From assembly GCA_017893485.1 (NCBI GenBank), contig CM030360.1:15001975-15065974 (forward strand): 64,000 nucleotides of DNA. The letters run 5' to 3'. Below, piece by piece: positions 50,735 through 62,952 of this stretch. How positions within the stretch are numbered: the first letter of the stretch is position 1; each line of letters opens with the position of its first letter. The position numbers and the translations under genes are program-made. The DNA comes from Hemerocallis citrina. Taxonomy: Eukaryota > Streptophyta > Magnoliopsida > Asparagales > Asphodelaceae. The notes under the pieces are model-generated. The model worked only from the letters and a program-made list of their open reading frames with translations, was not told the DNA's origin and made no database searches.

Positions 50735-51901
50735 TTGAAAGGTATTATAAAGTCGACTGGACAGAGCAAATATGTATGGGTTCCAGTCAACCTGAGTTCG
50801 AAAGATAGAATTGCTTATATTAATTCCTATATGCTTAATGTATGTAATTCTGCTAGTTTCATTTCTGCTTATGGTAGAAAATCAAACTCATCATGGGTTT
50901 GGTTTCCCACAAACTAATCTATTTTGGACCCAATGAAAAGGGTACCATATTCACATTTAATTATTTTATAGGTACCTAAGAAAGATCGTTGGATACTTGA
51001 CAGTGGATGCTCGAAGCACATGACTGGTCATGCCAACCTCTTATCTTCCATACAAAACATTGATGGAGGAACAATTACATTTGGTGACAACAATAAAGGA
51101 AAGGTCATAGGAAGTGGTATGGTCGGTAAGGACACTAATCCCTCTATAGAAGATGTCTTATTAGTTAGTGGACTTAAGCATAACCTGTTAAGTATTAGTC
51201 AACTTTGTGATAAGGGTTATAAAATCATATTTGAAAAATACGCATGTTTAATTTATAATTCTACTATGCAAAATATAATTTTTCAAAGGTTTAGGAAAAA
51301 TAACATTTATGAATTATGTTTGAAAGCATATGAGTTTTCAAATGATTTTTGCTTAGTAGCTTCAAATAACGATTCTTGGCTTTGGCATAGACGTTTTGGC
51401 CATGTGAATATGATAAATCTCTTTAAATTGTCTAAGTACAACCTAGTTAAAGGGCTGCCAAGACTATCCTTTAAAAAGGATAAGTTATGTGATGTATGTC
51501 AACTAGGTAAACAAATTAAATCTACTTTTAAAATAAAAGAAGTAATTTCTACTAGTAGGCCGCTCGAATTAATTCACATGGATTTATTTGACCCTACTAG
51601 AATTGCTTCTTTAAATAAAAGTATGTATATTTTTGTTTTTGTAGACGATTTTTCACGATTCACTTGGACTTTCTTTTTAAAACATAAGAATGATGCTTTT
51701 GAAGAATTTACTAATTTTTGTAAACGAATTCAAAATCAAAAGTCTCTAACCATAGTCACTATTAGAAGTGATCATGATGGAGAATTTGAAAATGAAACGT
51801 TTGCAAAATATTGCAACAAGAATGGTATAACTCATTCCTTTACATTTCCTAGAGCTTCACCACAAAATGGAGTGGTTGAAAGGAAGAATATGACTTTGTA
51901 A
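50735..51901 (+). pseudogene. Element E protease and integrase (first part)
   Basis: Protease with RWILDSGCSKHMTG near 50985. Pre-integrase zinc finger WLWHRRFGHVNM...CDVCQLGK. Integrase core with D in FVFVDDFSRFTW, D in IRSDHDGEFEN and E in SPQNGVVERKN. Stops by TAA at 51899-51901 after MTL, where CAA (Q) is usual: a C-to-T change. Confidence 0.92.
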
Positions 51902-52648
51902 GAATGTGCACGTACCATGCTTGTTGAAAGCAACTTACCTAAGTATTTTTGGGCTGAAGATGTTGCTACAGCTTGTTATGTTTTAAATATAATTTTGATT
52001 AGGCCTAAGCTAAAGAAAACATGTTATGAGCTATTTTTTGATAGAATTCCTAAGGTCTCTTATTTTAAAATATTTGGATGTAAGTGTTTTATTCTGAACA
52101 CTAAGGTTAATTTAGATAAATTTGATCCTAGATCTAATGAGGGTATCTTTGTAGGATACTCAAATAGGAGTAAAACATATAGAATCTTCAACAAGTCAAC
52201 AATGACTATTGAAGAATTCATGCATGTTGCATTTGATGAATCTCTGTCTTCATCTACTTTAATTGAAGATGATGAAACTAATTCATCACCTTTAAATAAA
52301 GTAATTACATCTTTAGAAGGGACTAGTCTTGCGGATAAGTCGACCGATAAGAAAGTCAAGTCGACTGCTGTAAATCAGTCAACTGAGGGACTTGTCAAGT
52401 CGACTGACCCTGTTGTGATGTCTCCAACTTTACCAAAGTCTTTTGTTAAAGTTAGAGAACATCCTCATGACTTAATAATTGGTGATATTTTACATGGTAT
52501 TCAGATGAGATCACATGTTAATATGATATCTCACACAACTTTCTTGTCGGATTTTGAACCGAAGAATATACAAGAAGCGTGTGAGAATGAATTTTGGATG
52601 AATGCCACGCAAGATGAGTTAAACCAATTCTTAAGGAATGATGTATGA
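51902..52648 (+). pseudogene. Element E integrase C-terminus and linker
   Basis: Continues in frame (ECARTMLVESNLPKYFWAE, then FGCKCFILNTKVNLDKFDPRS, GIFVGYSNRSKTYRIFN). The linker to RT carries GTCGAC at 52339, 52360 and 52399, each read as KST. Ends at TGA after NDV, where TGG (W) is expected. Confidence 0.9.
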
Positions 52649-53435
52649 GATTTAGTTCCACGACCTCCTGATCATACTATAATTGGTACTAAATGGGTAT
52701 TCAAGAATAAGTTAGATGAATTAGGACAAGTTGTTAACAACAAAGCTAGACTAGTTGCTCAAGGGTATAATCAAGAAGAAGGCACAGATTTTGATGAAAC
52801 ATATGCTCCTATTGCTAGATTAGAATCAATTCGTATCTTATTATCTTTTGCTTGTTTTATGAATTTTACACTTTTTCAAATGGATGTTAAAAGTGCATTT
52901 CTTAATGAGTTTATAAAGAAAGATGTTTATGTTAAACAACCACCAGGTTTTGAACATGAACAATTTCCAAACCACGTTTTTAAATTGAAAAAAGACTTTA
53001 TATGGTCTTAAACAATTACCTCGTGCTTGGTATGATCGATTGAAGACTTTTCTTTTAGAAACAGGTTTTGAAATAGGTAAAGTAGATACTACTTTGTTTA
53101 TTAGAAGAATTAAGAATGATATTTTAATCATACAAATATATGTTGATGACATAATTTTCGGTTCTACTGATAGTAATCTATGTCAAGAGTTTGCTAACAC
53201 CATGAAAAATGAGTTTCAGATGAGTCACATGGGTGAACTCAATTATTTCTTGGACTACAAATTAAGCAGTCACAAAATAGCATATTCATTAATCAAGGAA
53301 AATATGCCAAGAAATTACTCAAATGGTTTAACATGGATAGCACGAGTAGTAAGACCACACCTATGGCTACTACCACTACCATTGACAAAGATGAATTGGG
53401 TAAGAGTGTCGATCAGAAATTTTATCGAGGTATGA
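52649..53435 (+). pseudogene. Element E reverse transcriptase
   Basis: Frame after the TGA gives GTKWVFKNKLDELGQ, RLVAQGYNQEEGTDFDETYA, FQMDVKSAFLN. A frameshift near 53000 precedes LPRAWYDRLK. The catalytic IYVDDIIFGS is near 53150, and another frameshift lies near 53260-53320. All copia RT motifs are present across the breaks. Confidence 0.9.
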
Positions 53436-54091
53436 TTGGCTCACTCTTATATATAACTGCTAGTAGACCAGACATTATGTTTAGTGTATGTTTGTGGGTT
53501 AGATATCAGTCAATTCCTAAAGAGCCTCACTTAAACGCTGTGAAATGCATTTTAAAATATATTAAAGGCACGTCTGATTATGGTCTATTTTATCAACGCA
53601 CCGAAAATTTTCAACTTTTGTCATATAGTGATGCGGATTTTGCTGGTAGTAAAACTGACCGCAAGAGCACAAGTGGGACATGTCACTATTTGGGACATTC
53701 ACTAGTCTTTTGGTGCAGTAAGAAGCAAAATTCAGTATCCCTATCTACTACAGATGCTGAATATAACGCTGCAAGTTTGGCTTGTGCCCAAATTTTACGG
53801 ATGAAACAAACCCTATTAGACTATGATATTTCTTTTGAAAAACCTTCAATAATGTGTGATAATACCAGTGCCATTAACTTATCTAAGAATCCGGTTCAAC
53901 ACTCATGTACGAAACATATTGATATTCGACATTATTTTCTACGTGATCATGTTTTAAAGGGAGATATCTCTTTAGACTTTATTTCTACTGATAAACAAGT
54001 AGCTGATATTTTTACCAAACCCCTTAAAGAAGACACCTTCATAACCTTAAGAAGAGAACTAGGAATTTGTAATTTTCATGATGTTTCTTGA
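53436..54091 (+). pseudogene. Element E RNase H
   Basis: Part of the frame 53333-54091: YRGMIGSLLYITASRPDI, LKYIKGTSDYGLFY, YSDADFAGSKTDRKSTSGT, STTDAEYNAAS, MCDNTSAINLSKNPVQHS, KHIDIRHYFLRD. It is complete to its natural stop and has the four acidic residues of the fold. The least damaged part of this pol. Confidence 0.92.
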
Positions 54092-54629
54092 ATTTTTTCG
54101 GTAAGTCGACTTACACGTATTGTTCGGTCGACTGCCAAGTATCCTTTTCTAATTTTTGTCTGCATTTTATGGTCTGAACAGTCGACTGTGCTTAGTACCC
54201 AGTCGATTGACCAGTTGTATTAATATTACATTCAATTTTCTATTTTGACTCTCGACTAAGTCGACTGCCTCCTAATACCAGTCGACTGTCGTGACTCAGA
54301 TCTTCTTCAAAATTTAATTTTGGCACGTCGTTTGAAGCGATCTTTATTACCCTTTGACCGATCTGAGCCTTTGAAACTCTCTACCTACATCTCAGTCGTC
54401 CATTCAAAGTAAAAACCCGAACTCTTTCCCCTCATTCTTTCACTTTTACCCTAACTCTCTCTCTACCAAAGTTCAAGTCGGAAGATCAAGTCGGCTGCTG
54501 CTGCTGCTCGGGGATTTCAAAGATTTTGAAAGTCAGATTGAAGATCTCTTGAAGTTCTTTTTGCTACTTCCTTGTCGGTATATCCTCTTAGATTTTTATT
54601 CCATCTCTTGATTTTTAGGATTTCTCTTT
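54092..54629 (+). other. Spacer after pol in element E, with dense GTCGAC
   Basis: Five perfect GTCGAC (54105, 54127, 54181, 54260, 54281) and near copies within 200 bp, then a CT-rich stretch leading to the 3' ORF. No protein. Confidence 0.7.
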
Positions 54630-55665
54630 ATGGCTCCTAAAAGATCAAAAACATCTCATGTAGAGGAAGGCTCATCTTCTAGGGACTACATTCAATATCT
54701 TAGAAGTCTAGACCTTGTTGAAAAATGGTACATCATATGTTCCATTATGATTTTTTCGGGTCGGTTTGTAAATTTTTCCGATCTTGATAGGTTTAATCTC
54801 ATATCTTTGTTTCAACATTATGGTCTTTATGAATTTTTGTCTTTAGAAAATCAACCCTACTACTCCCTCAACTCATTTATTTGTTTTATACAAATATGAA
54901 GGTTGTCCAATCGGATGATGGTAATGAGATTTTCATTATACCTCTGTCAAAAATAAGAAGATGAAACCCACCTCCGAAAGAATCAATCTTATTTTGGGTT
55001 TAGATGATGAAGGGCTTGACTTAGGAGAAATTGAGATGGATGATGCCACCACTTTATCTAGAATTTATTTGCCCAATCATGGACCACCTATGTCAAATAG
55101 GTCCATTACCCCTGTTGCAAAACTTGTTGCACGGATACTATCATACAATATCATTCCCAAAATAGGGAGTTATGATCAGTATTCCCTGAAATTACAACAA
55201 GTCGTTTATGCAATATTCTGCAAAATTAATCTAAATTGGGGTCGTCTCATCTTTTCTAGGCTTCATAAGACTTATACTTCCTTTCTTCCTTTTGGTGCTC
55301 TTCTTACTCGAGTCTTTTGTGCTTATGATGTCAATCTCGATGCAGAGACCAATGTAGTAAAGTACTATGAGTCTTTTGATCGTGCAAGTTTAGCACGCAT
55401 GAAGCTTCTTTCTTCTCCACCTAGGCCTACTTCTAGGACTTTCCCTCCTGTTCCTTTAGCTACTTCAGCTCGTCAGTCTTCTGCTTCTAGTTCCTCTCGT
55501 CCTCGAGCAGATTTTGATGATCCTCGCAGCATTTATAATGCCGCCAATTATATCATGGATCGTCAAGTTGTTCTTGAGTCACACATTTCTCATCTTACCC
55601 ACCTCTTCACTACTCAATTTCCTCCTCCCTCTCATGATGACCAAGATGAAGATGATGAAGATTGA
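54630..55665 (+). pseudogene. Extra ORF downstream of pol in element E
   Basis: Two frames, 54630-54899 and 54961-55665, separated by a break near 54890-54960. The first begins MAPKRSKTSHVEEGSSSRDY. The second contains ATTLSRIYLPNHGPPMS, LVARILSYNIIPKIGSYDQY, a long S/P-rich stretch and an acidic end DDQDEDDED. The order (short basic N-terminus, globular middle, low-complexity acidic tail) resembles plant 'putative transposon protein' ORFs seen in retrotransposons. SIRE elements are known for an ORF here, often called env-like, but I see no clear membrane or coiled-coil envelope features. Role unknown. Confidence 0.6.
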
Positions 55666-55826
55666 TGAGTTACTATTTTTATATTTTCTTTCTATATATT
55701 TTCCTACTTATTGTTGCATAATCTATCTATTATGTAATCGTTTGCACTAAGACTAATTTTTTTATCAATGACATTTTGTCTGTATTAATTTTGTGCGGAT
55801 TGTTTTTTCCATTTTTGTTGATGCCA

Positions 55827-56017
55827 AAGGGGGAGAAAATATAAGCTACATTTTTTGCATTTTTTGCTTTATGTGTTATGTTAAGGTGATACATATCTTT
55901 GTGCATGCTTTCACTCCTATGTATGTTGTACATTTGATAGGGGAGCATGTGAACACTTGTAATATTTATTGCCATTATTTTAAGCTATTGTATTGTCATC
56001 ATCAAAAAGGGGGAGAA
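55827..56017 (+). other. Double polypurine tract of element E
   Basis: AAAGGGGGAGAAAA at about 55827 and AAAAAGGGGGAGAA ending at 56017 next to the LTR. Repeated PPT-like blocks are a reported sirevirus feature. Confidence 0.75.
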
Positions 56018-57522
56018 TGTTGATTCTTGATTTTGATGATTACAACACGATGCAAAGTTGTTGTTCTACTTCTTAAATATTACAGGATACTAAGGCAAAA
56101 TGTTCTAACAAGCTTTACAAGGTTCTTAAAGCAAGATCAAGCAAAGCTACAAACAAAGCTCTTATAGCTAGTTGATCAAGAAAGTTACAAGGTTGCCAGC
56201 TTACAAGAAAAAGACGAAGGCTAAAAGCTCCATCTCAAGACTCAAGACTCAAGACAAGACTTATGCTTAAACTTATTGTATTAAGTGCCTTGTAACAATT
56301 GTAACTTTTGTATTTTCTTTGAATCTTAGAAATTCTGTAAAAGCCTTGTCACACACACTCACACATTATCTTTAAAATAATTGAGTGTTTTTCAAATTTA
56401 AAAAGATCAAAACAAGATTGAAAAAAACTCTGCTGTTAAGTACCAGTCGACCGCCATAAGGCACCAGTCGACTGTTGTAGTACGAAACTGACTGAACTTT
56501 TTCAAACTCTGACCAGTCGACTCATAACGACAACCCAGTCGACTGTTCAAATCGTTTCGACAGTTTAATGATTTCAAATTTTGATTTTTCGAATTCAAAA
56601 GTTTTATTTCCGTTGATTGACAGTTGGTAAAACTGATTCTCAACATCCAGTGATTCTAACTCTATAAATAGAGTATAGAAATCACTTGGAAAAGGTTAAC
56701 AACTTATTTTCCAAGCTTTTTGTTTTTCAAGTTCTCAAGCTTTTAGTTTTAAACAAGAAAAAGCATTCAAAAGCATTCTCTTTCTAAGTCTTGGTTCTCT
56801 GAAATCAGTCTAGCATAACAGTGATTTCGTTTTAGACTGATTTCGGAAGTTGACCTAATAGCCATGCATAAAATCACATCCAAAACAAGGCTATAGGTTT
56901 GATTGTAAACTTTTTGTTGTTGTTCTTCACTCTCGGGTTGTGAGAGTGGTTTCCTCTCGGTTGGAGAGTAGGGCTCTAGGGTGTAGAGTCAGGTTTTCAC
57001 TCTTGGTGGAAGAGTGGGTTGCTTTCTCTAATTGTGAGAAAGGAGTACGGGTTGAACAAGGTTGTTGTCTAACGCCGTAGAGTGTTCTTGTAATTATTTC
57101 AAGAACAGTGGAAAATCTCAAGTGGGTTGCTTGGAAACTAGATGTAGGTCGGGAGGACCGAACCAGGATATATCGTGTGTACTCTGTGGTTGTATCTCTT
57201 TGATCTTGCATTTCATTTTCTTTCTTTTTAAATTCTTTGTGAAACTTGTCTGGATAGTCGACTGTGTCTATTTGTAAGTCGACCGGTCAGACTTGTACCA
57301 CTTTCTCTCTGAAAACTTGTGTGATAAGTTGACTGGCTCTTCTATAAGTCAGCTGATCAGACTCGCTTTAAAATACTCTTCATAACTGTCGCCCCAGTCG
57401 AGTGATTTATCTCTTCAAGTCGACTGGTCAGAAGAAAAGTTTAATTCCGCAATTATTTTTAATAAAATACTATTCACCCCCCCTTCCTCTATTGTTTCTT
57501 GCCTTGCCTACAGGATCCAATA
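56018..57522 (+). repeat. Right LTR of element E
   Basis: 1505 bp, TGTTGATTCTTG to GATCCAATA (the left LTR ends CAACA). Seven GTCGAC sites; one left-LTR site has become GTCGAG and one GTTGAC has become GTCGAC. Followed by ACTTG. Confidence 0.95.
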
Positions 57523-57527
57523 ACTTG

Positions 57528-58700
57528 GAGTTTTCTGACAAATTGAGGTTTTTCGAACAATACGGAGCTATCTCTTTCAAGGGAGGTTTGGTCTCGAACA
57601 CCACTTTAAATGCTTTTCTTTGCAACTTTTGCAATGTCAATGACTGGGAATTGGCAGTTGATACCTGCTCCAATGGTGAGGTCGTTATTAATTGCCCCTC
57701 TTTGAAAACTCTGGAGAACCTTGTGGCCTGTAACTCTCTTGCTATTGGCTCCATCCAAGTTACTGTTCGCAAGTGGATCAACCGGGGTAACCCCCCACAT
57801 CCTTTAATTCCCTCGGCCGTTAAAGTAAATCTTCTAAGCCTCCCCCCTTTCAGTGTCTCCCACCGGGTTGTCTCCTATTTCACTAAATGCATGGGAGATC
57901 TAAAGAACATCTCTTCCTCTACTAAGTTGGCCTCGGGTTGCCTCTAGGTCGACGCTGAATTCTTTTGCCCATCGGTTAAAGAAAGAATAGATTCCTTCAT
58001 TTTAAGGGACCAGACTGCTGCATTCCTGGTCTCGGTCTCTTATCAAGATTTGGAGGACCTTAAACCCTCCCCAACTCCTTTGCACTTGGCTTCTGTTAAT
58101 CCGTCGAGGTAAGCTCCTACTTTACCCTGCACTTTTGCCGTCGGTTTATCTTCCCAGTCCACCTCTCTATCCTCTAAATGGAAGAGGCTGCATAGAGATC
58201 CACCCAAGAAGTTTCCCCAACTTTCACGCAATTAGCCGCCCAAACCTTCCAAACTTCTTACCTCTCCTTCCAAACCTCCCAATTTAGTTTGGATTAACCC
58301 GGGGCTCACTGCGGGGAGAGCCACCCCATCCAAAACCAGCAAACCTACCACCGAGGCACCTTCGATCGCTGCCCCCCTTTTCGTCACAGTGCGACTCAGT
58401 CGCAGCAAATTTCCCCGGAGAAGCCCGACAAGTGGCCTATTTGGGATGCAAATCCACAGTATGCATCAGATTGGGATAAGTTTCTTAGCATGGCTCATCG
58501 TACCTACTCCTCAGGCAACCCCTCACTTTGTGCTCCTTCCAAGGCTTCATCGGTTGCTTCTCTTAAAGCCGACGCCTGGGTGGAAAAAGATGATCTCCTG
58601 GCTGAGGAGTTGGTTGAGATGGACCACTCACTCTCGCAAAAAAAGGTATTTTCCACAACTAATTTTCTCGTCTATTCTTTTCAAGCTGATGTCGTTCTGT
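57528..58700 (+). pseudogene. LINE ORF1, RRM-like part and C-terminus
   Basis: KLRFFEQYGAISFKGG, NCPSLKTLENLVACNSLAIG and VKVNLLSLPPFSVSHRVVSY form a DUF4283/RRM-like RNA-binding domain up to a TAG near 57947. After it come AEFFCPSVKERIDSFILRDQ, a proline-rich segment and ASDWDKFLSMAHRTYSSGN, in several frames. It is the continuation of 47714-48282 across element E. Confidence 0.7.
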
Positions 58701-59348
58701 GTTTCTACGAATTGTTTTCTTGCATTTTTTATTCCGGCGCTACTCCATTGTTTCGTGTCAACATTGTTGCTAGCATTGGTAATGTTTCTCCCCCTACTCT
58801 CCCAGGAGTGATATCTCCTTCCCTTACCGGTTTTGGGAAAGGGTCATCTTGCATTTTTTTAGCCATCCCGGCCCTCAGCCCTTTTACGTCGATATTACGG
58901 GTCTCCGTTAACATGGAATTGGCACCCCCCCTTTGGATGGGGGGAGCGCTCTATCGGGATCCTCTCCGGTATCCGATTTCACCAGCAATTTTTCCCCTAA
59001 AAAAGAAAAAGAAAATTTTTTTTCTAAAAAGGTGTTTAAACCGAATTGTATCTCGGTCATCCGTTCTAGTGCTCGAATCCGAGCCAATAGAGACTCGCTA
59101 CTCTCTACACCCTCTCTCCCCCATTGCAAATCACTTTCACAAGATAGTTTCTCCCCCCCGCCCCCTTCCCCCGCTTCAGGTAAGGAACGTTTAGGTTCCT
59201 TATATCAAGTGCAATTCGACTCCCTATCCGATACGGAGATGCTTAGCTTGACCAGTAAGATGGGTTTTTCTGGTAGACTCGGATAACTTTGTGGATTTTC
59301 AGGCCATTCACGACTGCAAAATCTCTAGAGCTTGTGAGGCCAATGTCT
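58701..59348 (+). other. LINE region between ORF1 and the endonuclease
   Basis: Broken frames with basic and proline/serine-rich stretches (SVIRSSARIRANRDSLLS near 59065). It may be the N-terminus of ORF2 or the tail of ORF1; no domain visible. Confidence 0.4.
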
Positions 59349-60300
59349 TCAATGATTAGCATCTCTTGGAACATTCGCGGTTTAGGTAGTACGTCGAAAC
59401 AACAGGCATTGTTTCAGCTTATCTCTTCCTCCCATTGTGATTTGATCTCTATTCAAGAATCAAAGCTCATTTCACCATCGAATTCGATCCTTCGATCGAT
59501 TGGCGGTTCCCTGATATCCCATTGGATTTCGTTAGATGCTGTAGGCACCAGGGGAGGTATCCTCTTTGGCTTCAAAGAAGACAGATTTGCTCACATTTCT
59601 ACCTCTCGCTTTACCTTCTTTCTGTTGGTTCGCCTTCACTGGTTTGAGTTGATTACCTGCTCACCGTGGTATCGGTTTATGGTCCTTTTACGGCATACCG
59701 GAGGGAAGAATTCTGAAACGATTTCGACTCTTTCCAACATTCCATTATCGGTTTTTGGATCTTTTGTGGTGACTTTAATATCACCAGTTGCTCTGCTGAT
59801 AGATCAGGAGAGTTTAACTATTCGTCGGACTCGTCCCGCTTTAACGAATGCATCCAACAACTCCAATTGACTGATCTTCCGCTCAATGGTAGAGCTTTCA
59901 CATGGTCCAATTTGAGGTCTCCGCCAACCTTGGCAAAGTTAGACCGTTTTCTGGTATCCTGGGATTAGATCAATTGCTTTCATAACTTATTTGTGTTAGC
60001 TTTACCCAATCCTTCATCAGATCATGTTCCCATCTCGCTATCTTCTCACTTTAACTTCTCTAGACCGCATAAGTTCCGTTTTGAAAAATTTTGGTTACAA
60101 GATCAAACCTTCGTCAACCGTATCACGGAATGTCTCTCAGCTATATCGGGTTCGTCCGGTTTAGGTCGTATTCTCATTAAGTTGCATGCCATTAAATATG
60201 GTAGCAAATTATGGCAATCCGAAAGATATGCCAACGATAACTTTCTTAAATGGGTTTTGCCTCTCGACCATTGAATCCATTGATCGTTTGGAAGAAGAGA
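59349..60300 (+). pseudogene. LINE ORF2 endonuclease domain
   Basis: ISISWNIRGLGSTSKQQALF with DLISIQESKL shortly after is the start of an apurinic-type endonuclease, which nicks target DNA for LINE insertion. VGTRGGILFGFKED follows. The later part (LNGRAFTWSN-like near 59890, SDHVPISLS near 60017) is present, but frame changes near 59650 and 59870 break it. Confidence 0.85.
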
Positions 60301-61717
60301 GGCCCATCTCTGACCCTCTTCATTCTGAGCGTGCGTCTTGCAAGAGATGCTTCGCAGAACTTGTTCACAATGACCACATTAAATGGGCCTAACGCGCCAA
60401 ATGTCGGTGGCTCAAAGAAGGTGACGGTAACACGGTCTTCTTCCATAATTTCGCATTGCACAGGCAAAGATGCAACAAAATCTCCTCAATCATAGATAAT
60501 GATGTTGAGTTAACGTCGAATTCTGACATTCATGCTTCTTTCCTTAATTTTTTCAAAGATCTATTAAGCTCGACGAAACATCGTTCCATCCATCTAGACT
60601 GGCAAAAACTCTATGGTCAGCAATCTCACGACCTTTCGAGTTTGGAAGCTCCTTTCTCTCGGGAAGAGATCAAAAGGGCGGTGTTTGCTTTAAAAAAGGA
60701 TTCAGCCCCTGGCCCAAACGGCTTTCCAGCTTTCTTCTTCCAAAAATTTTGGGATTGTCTTAAAGGCGATCTCTTCCAAATGTTTTCCAATCTCCACCGG
60801 GGAAACTTTTCCTTCGATAGAATTAATTATGCGCACATTGTTCTTATTCCCAAAATTTTAGGGGCGAATTCGGTCCACAACTTTCGTCCGATTAGCCTCA
60901 TCAACTCTACCTTTAAGATAATCATGAAAGTGCTATCAACTCGTCTGAGTTCCATCATCGCTCCTTTAATTGACCCCATGTAATTTGGTTTATCAAGGAT
61001 CGTTTGATCCTTGATAGTGTGGCTTCGGCCCAAGAAATCATCTCTGATTGCCACCGTACTAATTCGGAGGGTATCCTATTAAAGCTAGACTTTCAGAAAG
61101 CTTACGATAACGTAAGCCGGGGCTTCCTCTTTGAAACCCTTCTTCATCGTGGATTTGGCTCGAAATGGATTGCTTGGATCAAATCTAGTCTTTTTGCTGG
61201 CACTTCGTCGATTATTATAAATGGGACTGAAGACCACAAATTCAACTGTAAACGGGGGCTGCATCAGGGGGATCCCATTTCCTCCTTGCTTTTTGCCCTG
61301 ATAGCGGATGTCTTTAGCAAACTCCTTTGCAGTGCTTGGGAAGCGGGTGTCATTGAAGGCCTGGGCAATTCTCGTAGTTTCGCTGGTATTTTAAACCTTC
61401 AATACGCTGATGATACAGTTATCTTTGCGAAACTGAACGGGTATTCATTATGCAATCTGAAGCTACTTCTCTATGTCTTTGAATATGCGTCGGGTCTCAC
61501 CATCAATTTCCAAAAGTCTTCTGTCATTTTGCTGGGAGGCTCCCAAAACAGGCAATCGGAGATTGCTCTTTTCTTTAATTGTGGCTCTGCCACCTTTCCT
61601 GTCAATTATCTTGGGATCCCACTGAGATGGGGGAAACTTCTCAAAGCAGATTGGATGCTGCTTATCGAAAAGGTCGAATCCAGACTGAATAGATGGTGTG
61701 GAAAACACCTGTCTTAA
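60301..61717 (+). pseudogene. LINE ORF2 reverse transcriptase
   Basis: SREEIKRAVFALKKDSAPGP, then GFPAFFFQKFWDCLKGDLF, IVLIPKILGANSVHNFRPIS, a frame change near 60985, LKLDFQKAYDNVSRGFL, GLHQGDPISSLLFALIADVF, and catalytic LQYADDTVIFAK near 61410. SKLLCSAWEAG and FPVNYLGIPLRWGK follow. The frame stops at TAA near 61715. Typical plant L1 RT. Confidence 0.92.
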
Positions 61718-62952
61718 GGAGGCAGACTTGTTCTCATTAACTCTGTTCTCTCTTCAATCCTGCTCTATATGATGTCCTTCTATTTCCTCCCATCTTATGT
61801 CATTAAAAAATAGACCGGATCAAAAGGTATTTTTTCTGGTCTGGCTCGAGAGAGTATAAGGCAGGCTCTCATCTTTGCAACTGGAAACTGATCTGCACTT
61901 CCAAGGTAGCTGGTGGTCGAGGGGTCCTTAATCTTAGACACCAGAATTTAGCGCTCTTAGGCAAATGACTTTGGAGATTTCTTAAAAAGGATCAATTGCC
62001 TTGGGTGTGCATGATCACCTCCAATTGTTTTTCCCGGAACTTCATGACTGATTTTAACACCAGTCTTCCACGTAAATCATCTGCATTCTGGAAAGGAGTG
62101 TGGAAGGTTACCAAACCATTTCAGTGTGGCTTAGTTCACCTTTGCACTATCGGTATGGGGACTAGGTTCTGGCTCGATCTGTGGTTTGGGAACATCAAAC
62201 TATCACATGCATTCCCTAACCTCTTCCGAACGGTGGCCAACCCCGCGACCAGGGTAGCAGATTACGTGATCATTAGTGATAACCTAAAATTCTGGTCCAT
62301 TCCATTCTCTATCGTTCTCCCCCCGAACCTTCAGATCGAACTGCAAGAGTTGTTTAATAGTATTAATCATTACCAATGGTTCCCGGCTGATGATTTCAAA
62401 TGAAGATGGACCACAGATGGTAATTTCTCTGTGAAATCCCTTTATAAGTTTCTCAATTTCGGGGGCACAGAGGCCCCGTATGCCAAAGCCTTATGGAGCA
62501 ACTGTGCGCCGCTCAAATCAAAAATTTTATCTTGGCTCGCGCTGAATAATAAGCTTTTGACTGTTGAAGTCCTTAATAAGAGGAATCTAGCCGTTGGTCA
62601 GCTGTGTGTTCTAAGTGCTAGCAACCTCGAAGATGCTGAGCATTTGTTCCTTAAGTGTGTGTTCATCCAACCCCTATGGTTGATCGCGGTCAGGGCCTGG
62701 CAAGCACTGACCCTGCCGGCTGTTTTCGCTTCGTGCTGGAATTTCCCTTCCCTCAGGAAAGAGTTTAGTAATTCGTGGTTTCTTTCAGTTATGGTTGTAA
62801 TCTGGGTTATTTGGACAGAGCGGAACAAACGTATCTTCCAATGTACTACCTCTACGATTAATAACATCATCGACGAGTTCTTTTTTATATTAAATTTTGG
62901 CCTTCCACTTTACCGGTTGAAAAAGTTGCCGCTTTGCATTTACATCGCCTAG
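61718..62952 (+). pseudogene. LINE ORF2 C-terminal region with zinc-binding domain
   Basis: After broken frames (GTRFWLDLWFGNIKLSHAFP at about 62155) the final intact stretch 62431-62952 has PYAKALWSNCAPLKSKILSW, LCVLSASNLEDAEHLFLKC and VIWVIWTERNKRIFQ, the zf-RVT domain found at the end of plant LINE ORF2. It ends at a natural stop at 62950-62952. Confidence 0.85.

Larger units (their letters stand above)
48283..57522 (+). mobile_element. Element E: SIRE-type Ty1/copia retrotransposon with extra 3' ORF
   Basis: LTRs 48283-49789 (1507 bp) and 56018-57522 (1505 bp), target duplication ACTTG (48278-48282, 57523-57527). PBS for tRNA-Met at 49791. Internal order: gag remnant, protease, integrase, RT, RNase H, then a further sense-strand ORF before the 3' LTR. 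Purine tracts of the AAAGGGGGAGAA type occur twice before that LTR, as in sireviruses. Pol has stops and frameshifts and gag lacks its core. The palindrome GTCGAC occurs about 26 times. Confidence 0.95.
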
